Assembly (NCBI GenBank): GCA_900766585.1
Contig: CAAFVV010000038.1
Location: forward strand, 69,657-133,656
From: Clostridia bacterium
Lineage (GTDB): Bacteria > Bacillota > Clostridia > Oscillospirales > Acutalibacteraceae
DNA: 64,000 nucleotides
Reading direction: 5' to 3'
Part shown: positions 1 through 8,671 of the stretch, one piece after another
Layout of the letters: every line of letters starts with the position of its first letter
Numbering within the stretch: position 1 is the first letter of the stretch
The notes under the pieces: model-generated
What the model saw: only the letters and a program-made list of their open reading frames with translations
Told to the model about the DNA's origin: nothing
Databases searched by the model: none
Translations under genes and position numbers: made by a program

Positions 1-409
1 CTATTGGGCGTTGATTCTGCCGGCATTTTCCTCGTCGCTGGGACTGTACCTGATGAAGCAGTTCATGACGCAGCTGCCCGATTCGCTGATCGAGGCGGCC
101 AAGATCGACGGCGCGGGCGAGTGGCGTATCTTTTCCCGCATTGTCATGCCCAATGTGAAGCCCGCGTGGCTGACGCTGATTGTGTTTTCGTTCCAGAATC
201 TGTGGAACGCGAGCGGCGGCGTGTATATTCAGAGCGAGGATATCAAATCCCTCAACTATGCCATCAGCCAGATCGTCTCGGGCGGCATTGCCCGCGCGGG
301 CGCCTCGGCGGCGTCCATCGTTGTGATGATGCTTCTGCCGCTGATCGTGTTTTTCATCACCCAGAGCAATATTATTGAAACGATGTCCTCATCCGGCATC
401 AAGGAATAA
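1..409 (+). CDS. ABC sugar transporter permease, MalG-type (5' end cut by window edge)
   Basis: This is the C-terminal part, about 135 residues, of an inner-membrane permease of a carbohydrate ABC importer. The frame is already open at base 2, so the true start lies outside the window. The visible part carries the EAA loop that docks the ATPase (EAAKIDGAGEWRIFSRIVMP) and a last membrane segment. It is followed 19 bases later by the NHL-Yip1 gene and therefore ends a first transporter set. A second, complete permease pair follows about 5 kb downstream, so the locus seems to encode two importers. The substrate cannot be read from sequence. Confidence 0.88.
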   Translation, partial: YWALILPAFSSSLGLYLMKQFMTQLPDSLIEAAKIDGAGEWRIFSRIVMPNVKPAWLTLIVFSFQNLWNASGGVYIQSEDIKSLNYAISQIVSGGIARAGASAASIVVMMLLPLIVFFITQSNIIETMSSSGIKE

Positions 410-428
410 ACAGGGAGGAAGGTCAGGC

Positions 429-2588
429 ATGAAACGATCGCACCATTCACTTTTTCGCCGGCTTTTCGCTCTGGCGTCGGCGTTTTGCGCCGTTGGCGCG
501 GTATCCGCCGCCGCCGAATCGGCAAAAACGGTCGACGAATACGCCTATGTGCCGTACAGCTCCTATATCTATGATTATAACGGCTATTATGTGGAGACGC
601 CCCACGCCTATCTCCCCGGCGCACAGTTAGACGGCGAGGATCTTGGAGCGGGCGCCTTGAGCTTTCCCTCCGATATTGAATATGGACCGGACAACTGCCT
701 GTATCTGTCGGATACCGGCAACAACCGCATCTTAAAGCTGGATCAGAATCGCCGGGTCATCAAAGTGATCGACCATGTGGACGCGCCCTCCGGGGTGACG
801 GCGCTGGACGCTCCCGAGGGGCTGTTTGTCAACGGCGAGAGCCTCTACGTCGCGGATACCGGCAACGCCCGCATTCTGAAGCTGACCCATGACGGCGGCT
901 TTGTGCAGGAGATCGGCGCGCCGCAGACGACGCTTCTGGGCGACGATTTTCTCTATGCACCCAAAGCGCTGGTCGCCGACTCCATCGGCAACCTGTTTGT
1001 CGTCGCCAAGGGCGTCAACATGGGACTTCTGCGCTTTGACAGCGAGGGAAACTTTGTGTCGTTTTTTGCGGCGCAGGAGGCGACCTATTCGCTGATTGAC
1101 TATCTGTGGAAGCCGTTTATGACCGATGCGCAGCTGGAGCGCATGGAGGACTTCGTCCCGACGGAGTATAACAATGTCGCGCTGGACGCCGACGGCTTTC
1201 TCTATGTGACCACCAATGATTTAGACCTCAAAACGTTTCTGACCTCGCTGAAAAGCAAGGACGGCAAAGCGTCTCCGGTGAAAAAGGTCAACCCGATGGG
1301 CGAGGACGTGCTGGTGCGCAACGGCTATTTTGCGCCGGCGGGCGACGTCAGCTTCGGGCTTGACGACGCCGGAAACGAAGCGATATCCATCATCGCCGAT
1401 GTGGCAATCGGCGAAAACGGGATGTACACCCTGCTCGACACCCGCAAAAACCGGCTGTTCACCTATTCCGCCAACGGCGAGCTGCTCTACGCCTTCGGCG
1501 ACCGCGGCGACCAGATCGGCACGACCGATTCCCCCTCCGCCGTGACCTATCAGGGGACGGATATTCTGGTTCTCGACAAGCTCGGCGGCACGCTGACTGT
1601 CTACACCCGGACGGAATACGGCGCGCTGATCTCCGAGGTGCTCAAGATGTACGGCGATTTTCGCTATGAGGAGAGCGTCGGCGTCTGGGAGCAGATCCTG
1701 TCGAAAAACGCCAATTTTGACATTGCCTATGACGGCATTGCCTCATCCTATCTCAACATGGGCAACTATGAAAAGGCGATGGAATACTTCGGCTACTCGA
1801 ATAACAAATCCGCCTATTCCGATGCCTACAAGGAGAGCCGCAACGAGGCGCTGCGGAAATATCTCGTGGTTGTCGCGGCAGCTGCGGCGCTTGTTCTGGC
1901 GCTGCTGGTGCTTGTGTTCCGCCGAATCGGCCGCCGCAACCGCGACGAACGCTATCGCAGCAGCCGCAGCCGCTTCTCCGGCCACTTCCTCTATGCGTTT
2001 TATATGATGACGCACCCGTTTGACGGGTTTTACGACATGAAGCACGAGGGACGCGGCAGCATGGGCGCCGCCACGCTGTGGCTGTTTCTGGGCGCGACCG
2101 GTGTCGTGGCCAACAAGGTGTTTGCCAGCTATCTGTTCAACACAACGTATATGCAGGATGTGTCCATTCCGTGGGAATACCTGACCATTCTCATTCCGCT
2201 GATGCTGTGGGTCGTGGCCAACTGGTGCATTACGACACTGGTGGACGGCGAGGGGCGTATGCGTGACATCTACATGTTCACCGGCTATGCCGTTGCCCCG
2301 GCGGCGCTGCTGTTTCTGCTCTGCGTGCCGCTGAGCTATGCGCTCGTGCAGGATGAGGGGATGTACCTGACGCTGATCCAGAATATCGCGCTGATCTGGA
2401 GCGGATTTTTGCTGTTTGCGGGCAACACGACCGTACACCAGTATACCGGCGGAAAAAGCGTGCTGGCGATTTTGATCTCTATACTCGGCATTGCCATCAT
2501 GATCTTTGTGGCGCTGCTGCTGATCACCTCGTATCAAAAGCTCTTCTCTGTAGTGGTGGACATCTGGAAAGAACTGAGCTACCGCTGA
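429..2588 (+). CDS. NHL-repeat/TPR/Yip1-domain membrane protein
   Basis: A 719-residue protein with an N-terminal signal segment (about residues 1-30). NHL beta-propeller repeats follow (about 75-390; repeated pattern such as LYVADTGNARILKL), then a TPR-like stretch (about 400-470, YLNMGNYEKAMEYF), a single membrane helix (about 476-499), and a C-terminal Yip1-like domain with several membrane helices starting near HPFDGFYDMKHEGRGS. The propeller and TPR should lie outside the cell and the Yip1 part in the membrane. ATG at 429 is chosen because a GGGAGGAAGG site sits 8-10 bases upstream; an earlier TTG frame extension overlaps the permease and is less likely. It is co-transcribed with sugar ABC transporter genes and the DUF5696 gene. 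I infer an accessory or sensing role for the transporter; no enzymatic function is visible. Confidence 0.85.
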   Translation: MKRSHHSLFRRLFALASAFCAVGAVSAAAESAKTVDEYAYVPYSSYIYDYNGYYVETPHAYLPGAQLDGEDLGAGALSFPSDIEYGPDNCLYLSDTGNNRILKLDQNRRVIKVIDHVDAPSGVTALDAPEGLFVNGESLYVADTGNARILKLTHDGGFVQEIGAPQTTLLGDDFLYAPKALVADSIGNLFVVAKGVNMGLLRFDSEGNFVSFFAAQEATYSLIDYLWKPFMTDAQLERMEDFVPTEYNNVALDADGFLYVTTNDLDLKTFLTSLKSKDGKASPVKKVNPMGEDVLVRNGYFAPAGDVSFGLDDAGNEAISIIADVAIGENGMYTLLDTRKNRLFTYSANGELLYAFGDRGDQIGTTDSPSAVTYQGTDILVLDKLGGTLTVYTRTEYGALISEVLKMYGDFRYEESVGVWEQILSKNANFDIAYDGIASSYLNMGNYEKAMEYFGYSNNKSAYSDAYKESRNEALRKYLVVVAAAAALVLALLVLVFRRIGRRNRDERYRSSRSRFSGHFLYAFYMMTHPFDGFYDMKHEGRGSMGAATLWLFLGATGVVANKVFASYLFNTTYMQDVSIPWEYLTILIPLMLWVVANWCITTLVDGEGRMRDIYMFTGYAVAPAALLFLLCVPLSYALVQDEGMYLTLIQNIALIWSGFLLFAGNTTVHQYTGGKSVLAILISILGIAIMIFVALLLITSYQKLFSVVVDIWKELSYR

Positions 2589-2607
2589 TCCCAAAGGAGG
2601 AACATCC

Positions 2608-5130
2608 ATGTCCGGAAAAACCAAACGGCTCTGCGCATTTCTGGCGGCGGGTCTGCTGCTGCCGTCACTGCTGTCCGGCTGTACACCCGCCGAGACCGCA
2701 GATGAGGTGCCGCCCCTGTCCGAGGCGGCGGAATATGCGCCCGTCGGCACAGATGAAGAGACCGGCTTTGACATTGTGGCGCAAAACGGCAGCTATACGC
2801 TGATGTTTTCCCCGTATACCTGTGCACTGAAGCTGCGGGACGCAGCCGGCTTTGTGTGGGATTCCAATCCGTCTGAGCTGGAGCTGACGTCTGTCCCCTC
2901 CGAGGCGGTGCAGAACAGCTACCGTTCGCAGGTGACGCTGCAGTATTACGACAAGCGCGAAAAGCCCACGACGCTGGAATCCTATGCTGACGCGGTTGCG
3001 AAGTCGCAGTTTACCGCCTATTCACTGCCAGACGGCGTGCGGGTGGTCTATTCGATGGGCGTGATCGACGACCAGGTGTTCCCGAACGTGATGAGTCAGG
3101 CGACTGTCGCAGAGTTGCGGCAGAAGCTCGACGAAACGACGCTGGCGCGTGTGCTGCGCTTTTATGATGAGATCTCGCTCGACAGCCTGACCGACTCACT
3201 GAAAAACGAATACATCAAGACCTACCCCCTGCTCGAAAAGGAATCGCTGTATGTGGCGCGCAAGGTGCATGACAACATCAAGGAGGAGCTGAGCGGCTAC
3301 CTGAAGGAGGCCGGCTTCGACAAGGCGTGGATGTATGCGCAGTATGACCATATCGGCATGAGCTACACCGTGACCGAGGATGTGCTGTTTGCGGTGCCGG
3401 TGGATTATACGCTGACCGGGGAGGGGCTGAAAGCCACCTGTTCTGCGGGAAACATCGAGTATAACCGCTCGGCCTACAAGCTGTCCACTCTGTCGCTGCT
3501 GCCGTATTTCGGCAGCGCCAATGAGAGCGACACCGGCTGGATGCTGATTCCCGACGGCTCAGGCGCGCTGGTTGATCTGCAGACCGTCAGCGAAAAGGCG
3601 ACAGAGCTGACGGTCTACGGCTACGACTATACGACGTATGCGTTTGACGAGGATATGTCCTACGGACGGCAGACGGTGCTGCCGGTCTACGGCATACAGA
3701 AAAACGGTCACGCCATGGCGGCGATGATCGACGAGGGCGCCGAGATTGCCACGCTCAACTGCCAGTCCGGCGGCAGCGTGTATCCGCGCGACGCGATTTC
3801 GCCGATATTTGCCCTGCGCGGGCGGTATGAGCTGGCGTCAGCGGCAGCGGGAACCAGCTCTCGCATTGTCTACGGCAAAAAGACCTATTCCTCGCCGATC
3901 ACGGTGACGTTCCATCCGCTCGGCACGGAGACAGGCTACAGTGCCATGGCCAAGTGGGTGCAGAGCCGCCTGTTCGGCGACAGGACCGCCGCAGTTGACC
4001 GGGCGCCGTTCTTTCTTGAGACGGTCGGCGCCGTCGAGCGGCAGGAGCGCTTTTTGAGCTATAAGGTGATGCGCACCCGTTCGCTGACGACGTTTGCTCA
4101 GGCGGCGGAGCTGATCAAGCAGCTCGGCGCGGGCGGCGTGACCGATATCGCACTCCGCTACGATAACTGGCAGGGTGACCGCTACTATCAGACGGTGACG
4201 GACGGGCAGCGCCCCGCCTCCGTCCTCGGCGGCGCATCGGGGCTGAAAACGCTGCTGGCTGCCATGCCCGAAGGCTCGCGGCTGTATCTCAACAGCGATC
4301 CGCTGCTGCGCAGAAGTCAGTCCTTCCACGGGATGCAGTCGGTGCTGAATATCAATGGCCGCATTCTCCGGTATTACGGGACGCTGTCAGCGACGACCGG
4401 CATCTATGCGAACCCCGCTTCCATTGAAAAAACGTTTGCCCGGTTTACCCGTGCGCTGAACACCTATGCGGGAACAGGCGCATCGCTGTCCATGGTCGGC
4501 ACCACGCTGTATACCGAGGCGAGCGATTCGCGCTACCGCGACCGCACCGCCATGGCGTCGCTGATCGCCGATCAGCTGGCTGGGCTGCCGGAGGACCGGC
4601 CGGTGCTGTTAAACGGCGGCAACAGCTATGTGCTCCCCTATGCCGACTGCCTGCTGAACGTATCCGCGAGCCATTCCAACCGCGTGACCGAGCGGGAGAG
4701 CGTGCCGTTTCTGCAGATGGTGCTGCACGGACGTGTCTGCTATGCGGGCGAGCCGCTGAACACGGCGAGCAACTATGAAACGGCGCTGCTGCGGTCGGTG
4801 GAATACGGCGAATCGCCCTATTACCTGATCAACTATGCGCCGCCCGCCGAGCTGAAAAACACCGAGTACTCTGCACTGTACTCGACGTATTACGCCGATT
4901 GGACCGACCGGATGACGCAGGACTTTTCCGCCCGCAAGGATCTGCTTGCCGCCGTCCACGGCGTCGGCATGACCGGCCATGACACCCTTGCCGAGGGCGT
5001 GTACCGCACGACCTATGCAAACGGCGTGACCGTGCTGGTCAACTACACCGATTCAGCCGTGCAGGCGGACGGGCAGACCGTTTCGGCCCGCGGCTTTGTC
5101 TGGACGCAGAAAGGAGGAGATCCGTCTTGA
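2608..5130 (+). CDS. DUF5696-type extracellular lipoprotein
   Basis: An 840-residue lipoprotein with signal peptide and lipobox (LLSGC, lipidated Cys25). The body resembles the DUF5696 family, which often accompanies sugar ABC transporters in Clostridia and Paenibacillus (recalled, not searched). The middle, about residues 480-640, alternates strands and helices with patterns like GGVTDIALRYDNWQG and SRLYLNSDPLL, which recalls a TIM-barrel glycosidase fold. I cannot name catalytic residues. Start ATG has AAAGGAGG 9 bases upstream. The stop codon overlaps the TTG start of the next permease, so the two are translationally coupled. Likely role is binding or trimming of glycans at the cell surface for the adjacent importer. 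Confidence 0.75.
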   Translation: MSGKTKRLCAFLAAGLLLPSLLSGCTPAETADEVPPLSEAAEYAPVGTDEETGFDIVAQNGSYTLMFSPYTCALKLRDAAGFVWDSNPSELELTSVPSEAVQNSYRSQVTLQYYDKREKPTTLESYADAVAKSQFTAYSLPDGVRVVYSMGVIDDQVFPNVMSQATVAELRQKLDETTLARVLRFYDEISLDSLTDSLKNEYIKTYPLLEKESLYVARKVHDNIKEELSGYLKEAGFDKAWMYAQYDHIGMSYTVTEDVLFAVPVDYTLTGEGLKATCSAGNIEYNRSAYKLSTLSLLPYFGSANESDTGWMLIPDGSGALVDLQTVSEKATELTVYGYDYTTYAFDEDMSYGRQTVLPVYGIQKNGHAMAAMIDEGAEIATLNCQSGGSVYPRDAISPIFALRGRYELASAAAGTSSRIVYGKKTYSSPITVTFHPLGTETGYSAMAKWVQSRLFGDRTAAVDRAPFFLETVGAVERQERFLSYKVMRTRSLTTFAQAAELIKQLGAGGVTDIALRYDNWQGDRYYQTVTDGQRPASVLGGASGLKTLLAAMPEGSRLYLNSDPLLRRSQSFHGMQSVLNINGRILRYYGTLSATTGIYANPASIEKTFARFTRALNTYAGTGASLSMVGTTLYTEASDSRYRDRTAMASLIADQLAGLPEDRPVLLNGGNSYVLPYADCLLNVSASHSNRVTERESVPFLQMVLHGRVCYAGEPLNTASNYETALLRSVEYGESPYYLINYAPPAELKNTEYSALYSTYYADWTDRMTQDFSARKDLLAAVHGVGMTGHDTLAEGVYRTTYANGVTVLVNYTDSAVQADGQTVSARGFVWTQKGGDPS

Positions 5131-6038
5131 GCAGGCGAAAAAAGACTGTTTGGAGCCTTCAGCGGCGCAAAAGCGTCTGCGGCTACATTTTCGTGCTGCC
5201 GTTTCTGATCGGGCTGATCTCCATTTTTGCTCCCATGCTTTTCAAAACGATCCAGTTCAGCTTTTCCGATATCCAGATCGGCGAAAACGGTTATACCACC
5301 ATTCCGGTGGGCTGGAAGTTTTATCAGCAGATCCTGTTTGTGGATCCGCAGTATGTCCGCCAGCTGCTCAGTTCGCTGTCCGGTCTGCTGACCGATACGG
5401 CGGTCATCCTCATCTACGCCCTGTTCATGGCGACGCTCCTGTCCCGCGATATCAAGGGACGCGGCGTATTTCGGGCGATCATGTTTCTGCCCGTGATCAT
5501 TGCCACCGGCATCATTGACCGCGCGGACAATATCAGCGCGCAGGTGCTCAGCAACAGCGTGATCTCGTCGGCTGGCGACACCTCGGGCGGCATGTTCAGC
5601 TCATTTGATATTGAAACGCTGATTTTGTCGCTGCAGCTCGGCGACGGCTTTGTGGAGTTTATCGTCGGAATCATCAACAACATGTACAGCATCATCACCC
5701 GCTCGGGTGTGCAGCTGCTGATCTTCCTGGCGGGTCTGCAGTCCATCTCCCCCGCCATCTATGAATCGGCAACGGTCGAGGGTGCGACGTGGTGGGAGAG
5801 CTTCTGGAAGATCACCTTCCCGATGATCACGCCGATGCTGATCGTCAACACCGTGTACACGGTTGTCGATTCCTTTACCGCCTATAACAACACGCTGATG
5901 AGCCGTATTTTCGACACGATCACCAACGGGTCGTATTCGCTGGGCGCGGCGATGTCGCTGATGTATTTTGTCGTGCTCGCGGTGCTTCTGGCGATTGTCA
6001 TCGCCATCATGAACCGCATGGTCTTTTATGAAAACTGA
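5127..6038 (+). CDS. ABC sugar transporter permease, MalF-type
   Basis: A 303-residue membrane permease, first of the complete pair. It has an N-terminal cytoplasmic tail, about six membrane helices and the EAA loop near residues 210-230 (ESATVEGATWWESFWKITFP). The start codon is TTG, overlapping the stop of the upstream lipoprotein gene (TTGA) and preceded by AAAGGAGGAG. It pairs with the MalG-type permease 14 bases downstream and the binding lipoprotein after that. No ATPase gene lies in this cluster, so a shared MsmK-like ATPase encoded elsewhere is likely; that is inference from the family. Confidence 0.92.
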   Translation: MSRRKKTVWSLQRRKSVCGYIFVLPFLIGLISIFAPMLFKTIQFSFSDIQIGENGYTTIPVGWKFYQQILFVDPQYVRQLLSSLSGLLTDTAVILIYALFMATLLSRDIKGRGVFRAIMFLPVIIATGIIDRADNISAQVLSNSVISSAGDTSGGMFSSFDIETLILSLQLGDGFVEFIVGIINNMYSIITRSGVQLLIFLAGLQSISPAIYESATVEGATWWESFWKITFPMITPMLIVNTVYTVVDSFTAYNNTLMSRIFDTITNGSYSLGAAMSLMYFVVLAVLLAIVIAIMNRMVFYEN

Positions 6039-6052
6039 GAGGAGGCTGCCGC

Positions 6053-7000
6053 ATGGATAACCGTTTGACCCGCTACTGGCGGACCCACGACCTTGCCGTC
6101 CGGCACAAGGCCGGCAGTGCCGCCGCCTCTCTGGTATGCTACCTGATTTTTATCGCCATTTCGTTCATGATCCTGTTTCCGCTGTTCCAAAAGGCGACGG
6201 TTGTGTTTCAAAGCCAGGCGGATCTTGTGGACAACACCGTAAAATATATTGCCAAGGAGCCGACGCTCGAAACGTTAAAAACGGCGATCCGGGCGATGGA
6301 TTATTGGAGATCGCTGGCGTTTTCTCTGCTGCTCTCTCTGACGGTGGCGCTGCTTCAGGTGTTTTTCTCCTCCTTCATCGCCTACGGACTGGCGCGGTTT
6401 AAATTTGTCGGCCGCGGTGCCATATTTGCCGTCATCGTGCTGACGCTCATTATTCCGCCGCAGGTGCTGCTCAGCTCCATGTATCTGAATTTCCGCTATT
6501 TTGACTTCCTCGGCATCATCACACTGATCCGCGGCGAGGGGCTGAAGCTCATCAACACGGTTTGGCCGTTTCTGCTGATGGGGGCGACGGGTCTGGGCAT
6601 CAAAAACGGCCTGTATGTTTACATGCTGCGCCAGTTTTACCGCAACCTGCCGGCTGAATTCGAGGAGGCGGCGTATATTGACGGCGCAGGCGTGATGCGG
6701 ACATATTTCTCCATCATGCTGCCCAACGCCCGCACGATCATGGTCTCCGTGTTCCTGTTTGCCTTTTCGTGGCAGTTTACCGATTCAACTATCACGCCGA
6801 TGCTGTATAACGGCTTTTCCACCATCCCCAGTATGCTGATGTCGCTGGAGACCTACCGGGTGAATCAGCTGGAACCGGCGTTCCGCTCGGCGCTGATCAG
6901 TGCCGGCTCGCTGCTCGCCGTGCTGCCGCTGCTTCTGCTGTTTTTGGTGGGGCAGAAGTTCTTTGTGCAGGGGATAGAGAGGAGTGGTATCGTCGGCTGA
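6053..7000 (+). CDS. ABC sugar transporter permease, MalG-type
   Basis: A 315-residue membrane permease with about six helices and a canonical EAA loop (EEAAYIDGAGVMRTYFSIML, near residue 205). ATG has an AGAGGAGG site 8 bases upstream. It forms the second half of the permease dimer with the preceding gene and is followed 52 bases later by the solute-binding lipoprotein. Its length and topology are normal for the family. Confidence 0.92.
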   Translation: MDNRLTRYWRTHDLAVRHKAGSAAASLVCYLIFIAISFMILFPLFQKATVVFQSQADLVDNTVKYIAKEPTLETLKTAIRAMDYWRSLAFSLLLSLTVALLQVFFSSFIAYGLARFKFVGRGAIFAVIVLTLIIPPQVLLSSMYLNFRYFDFLGIITLIRGEGLKLINTVWPFLLMGATGLGIKNGLYVYMLRQFYRNLPAEFEEAAYIDGAGVMRTYFSIMLPNARTIMVSVFLFAFSWQFTDSTITPMLYNGFSTIPSMLMSLETYRVNQLEPAFRSALISAGSLLAVLPLLLLFLVGQKFFVQGIERSGIVG

Positions 7001-7052
7001 TCGTATGGGCTTACACAATTTGCAATACTATGTTGTAAAGGAGCAGATGACA

Positions 7053-8588
7053 ATGACACGTAAATGTACAAGACTGCTGTGGCTGCTTGTGGCTACGCTT
7101 CTGCTGATCGGCTGTCTGGCCGGATGTGCAACGGATCCCGCAGAATCTGCGGATCCGTCTGCGGAGAGCACTGCGCAGACGACGGGAGATAACGGCGAGC
7201 CGGCGCCGCCCGGCGATTCGGAGCCGGAGCAGACCGATCCCTCCGGCAATCCCGTCACGCCCGATTCCTCCTCGGCGGACAGCAGCCCGGTGACACCCGG
7301 CTCGAACGGCGGTCAGACCGCCGGCACGACCAAGGGCGGCGGCAATTCGAGCGGCAATTCCAACTCGAACAGCACGACAAAGGCCTCTTCCGGGATTGAC
7401 ATGGGCGGCTATGAGTTTATTCTCGGCACCGTCTACTACACCAACTACCTCAATGACGAGGGTGTTCTTGACCCCACCTATCCGATCGTGAAGGCGATCA
7501 ACAAGGTGGAAAAGGCCTACAACTGCAAGATCAAATTCTACAAATTCACGGATATCAGCAGCGCGGGCAACCAGATTGTGACCGCCGTCAAGGGCGGTGA
7601 CCGCATCTGCGACGTGGCGCAGCTGCAGTTCTCCCGCTGCCGCACCGTGGCGTATAACAACGCCTGCCACGACCTGAAAACGCTGAAAACGCTGAATCTG
7701 AACAGCGGCAACTTCGAAGCCGCGATCACCGATGCGTTCACGTTCAACAAAAAGGTCTATGCGCTCAACTTTGGCTTCAACGCCAATGTGCAGGGCCTGT
7801 TCTACAACGCGGCGATCGTAAAGCAGTATGCGCCGCAGTATGATCCTTACACGATGTACAAGAAGGGTACCTGGACCGAGGACAAATTCTACGAGATGCT
7901 CAGCACCATTTCCACCGCGAGCGGCGGCAAGATCATTCCGCTGACCGGCACGACCGGAGTTATGGCGCTTTCGGCGGCGGTGAACGCCGGCGGCACGTCC
8001 TATAAGAGCGGCAACAAGGTCACCTTCGGCATCGTCACCAGCAACGGCATCAAGGCGCTCAACTACGTCAAGAAGCTGTACAACGAGAAGCTGTGGTCGT
8101 ATGACAAAGACAACAGCACCGTGTTCAACACCGGCAAGGCAGCCTTTGTGGAGAGCGCGATCTGGAGGCACAAGACCTATTCGTCGATCAATAACCTCGA
8201 GTTCGTGCCGTGGCCGAAGGGCGAGCTGAAAAAATATGTGATCCCGACGGCGGACGGCATCGCCTGGTGCGTGCCCAAGACTGTGAAGAAGAAGGATTAC
8301 GTCGGCACGATCCTCAATGCGTTCGGCGAGGCCAGCAGCGAGATGATCAACCAGGAGATCAACAAGCTGGAGGACAACGGCTGGAGCGCACACTCCATGG
8401 AAATTGCGAAGTGGACGCAGCAGAACCACCAGATCGACATGACGACCGGTCCGGACATCTCGACCTTCTCTGAAAAGATCGACAACTCGGTGCTCCAGGC
8501 GAATATGCAGCCTGCGGCGGCCATGCAGAGCATCGCCACGGCGGCACAGAAAGCGTTTGACGATTATTACAATCAGTTCATCCGCTGA
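7053..8588 (+). CDS. Extracellular solute-binding lipoprotein of sugar ABC importer
   Basis: A 511-residue lipoprotein: signal peptide, lipobox LAGC with Cys25 the likely lipidation site (Cys21, in LLIGC, is an alternative), then a low-complexity Ser/Thr/Gly/Pro linker to about residue 115, and a family-1-type solute-binding fold. ATG at 7053 is chosen over ATG at 7047 because the AAAGGAG at 7037-7043 is 9 bases from the former and only 3 from the latter. It follows the two permeases and should deliver an oligosaccharide to them. The long linker would hold the domain away from the membrane. The substrate is unknown. Confidence 0.88.
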   Translation: MTRKCTRLLWLLVATLLLIGCLAGCATDPAESADPSAESTAQTTGDNGEPAPPGDSEPEQTDPSGNPVTPDSSSADSSPVTPGSNGGQTAGTTKGGGNSSGNSNSNSTTKASSGIDMGGYEFILGTVYYTNYLNDEGVLDPTYPIVKAINKVEKAYNCKIKFYKFTDISSAGNQIVTAVKGGDRICDVAQLQFSRCRTVAYNNACHDLKTLKTLNLNSGNFEAAITDAFTFNKKVYALNFGFNANVQGLFYNAAIVKQYAPQYDPYTMYKKGTWTEDKFYEMLSTISTASGGKIIPLTGTTGVMALSAAVNAGGTSYKSGNKVTFGIVTSNGIKALNYVKKLYNEKLWSYDKDNSTVFNTGKAAFVESAIWRHKTYSSINNLEFVPWPKGELKKYVIPTADGIAWCVPKTVKKKDYVGTILNAFGEASSEMINQEINKLEDNGWSAHSMEIAKWTQQNHQIDMTTGPDISTFSEKIDNSVLQANMQPAAAMQSIATAAQKAFDDYYNQFIR

Positions 8589-8671
8589 CCGCTCCCCTTT
8601 TCTCTTCGTTCCTGATCCGGCGCGTATGCCGGTTGCCATAACCATGCAATGAAACGAAAGGAGATCACACC

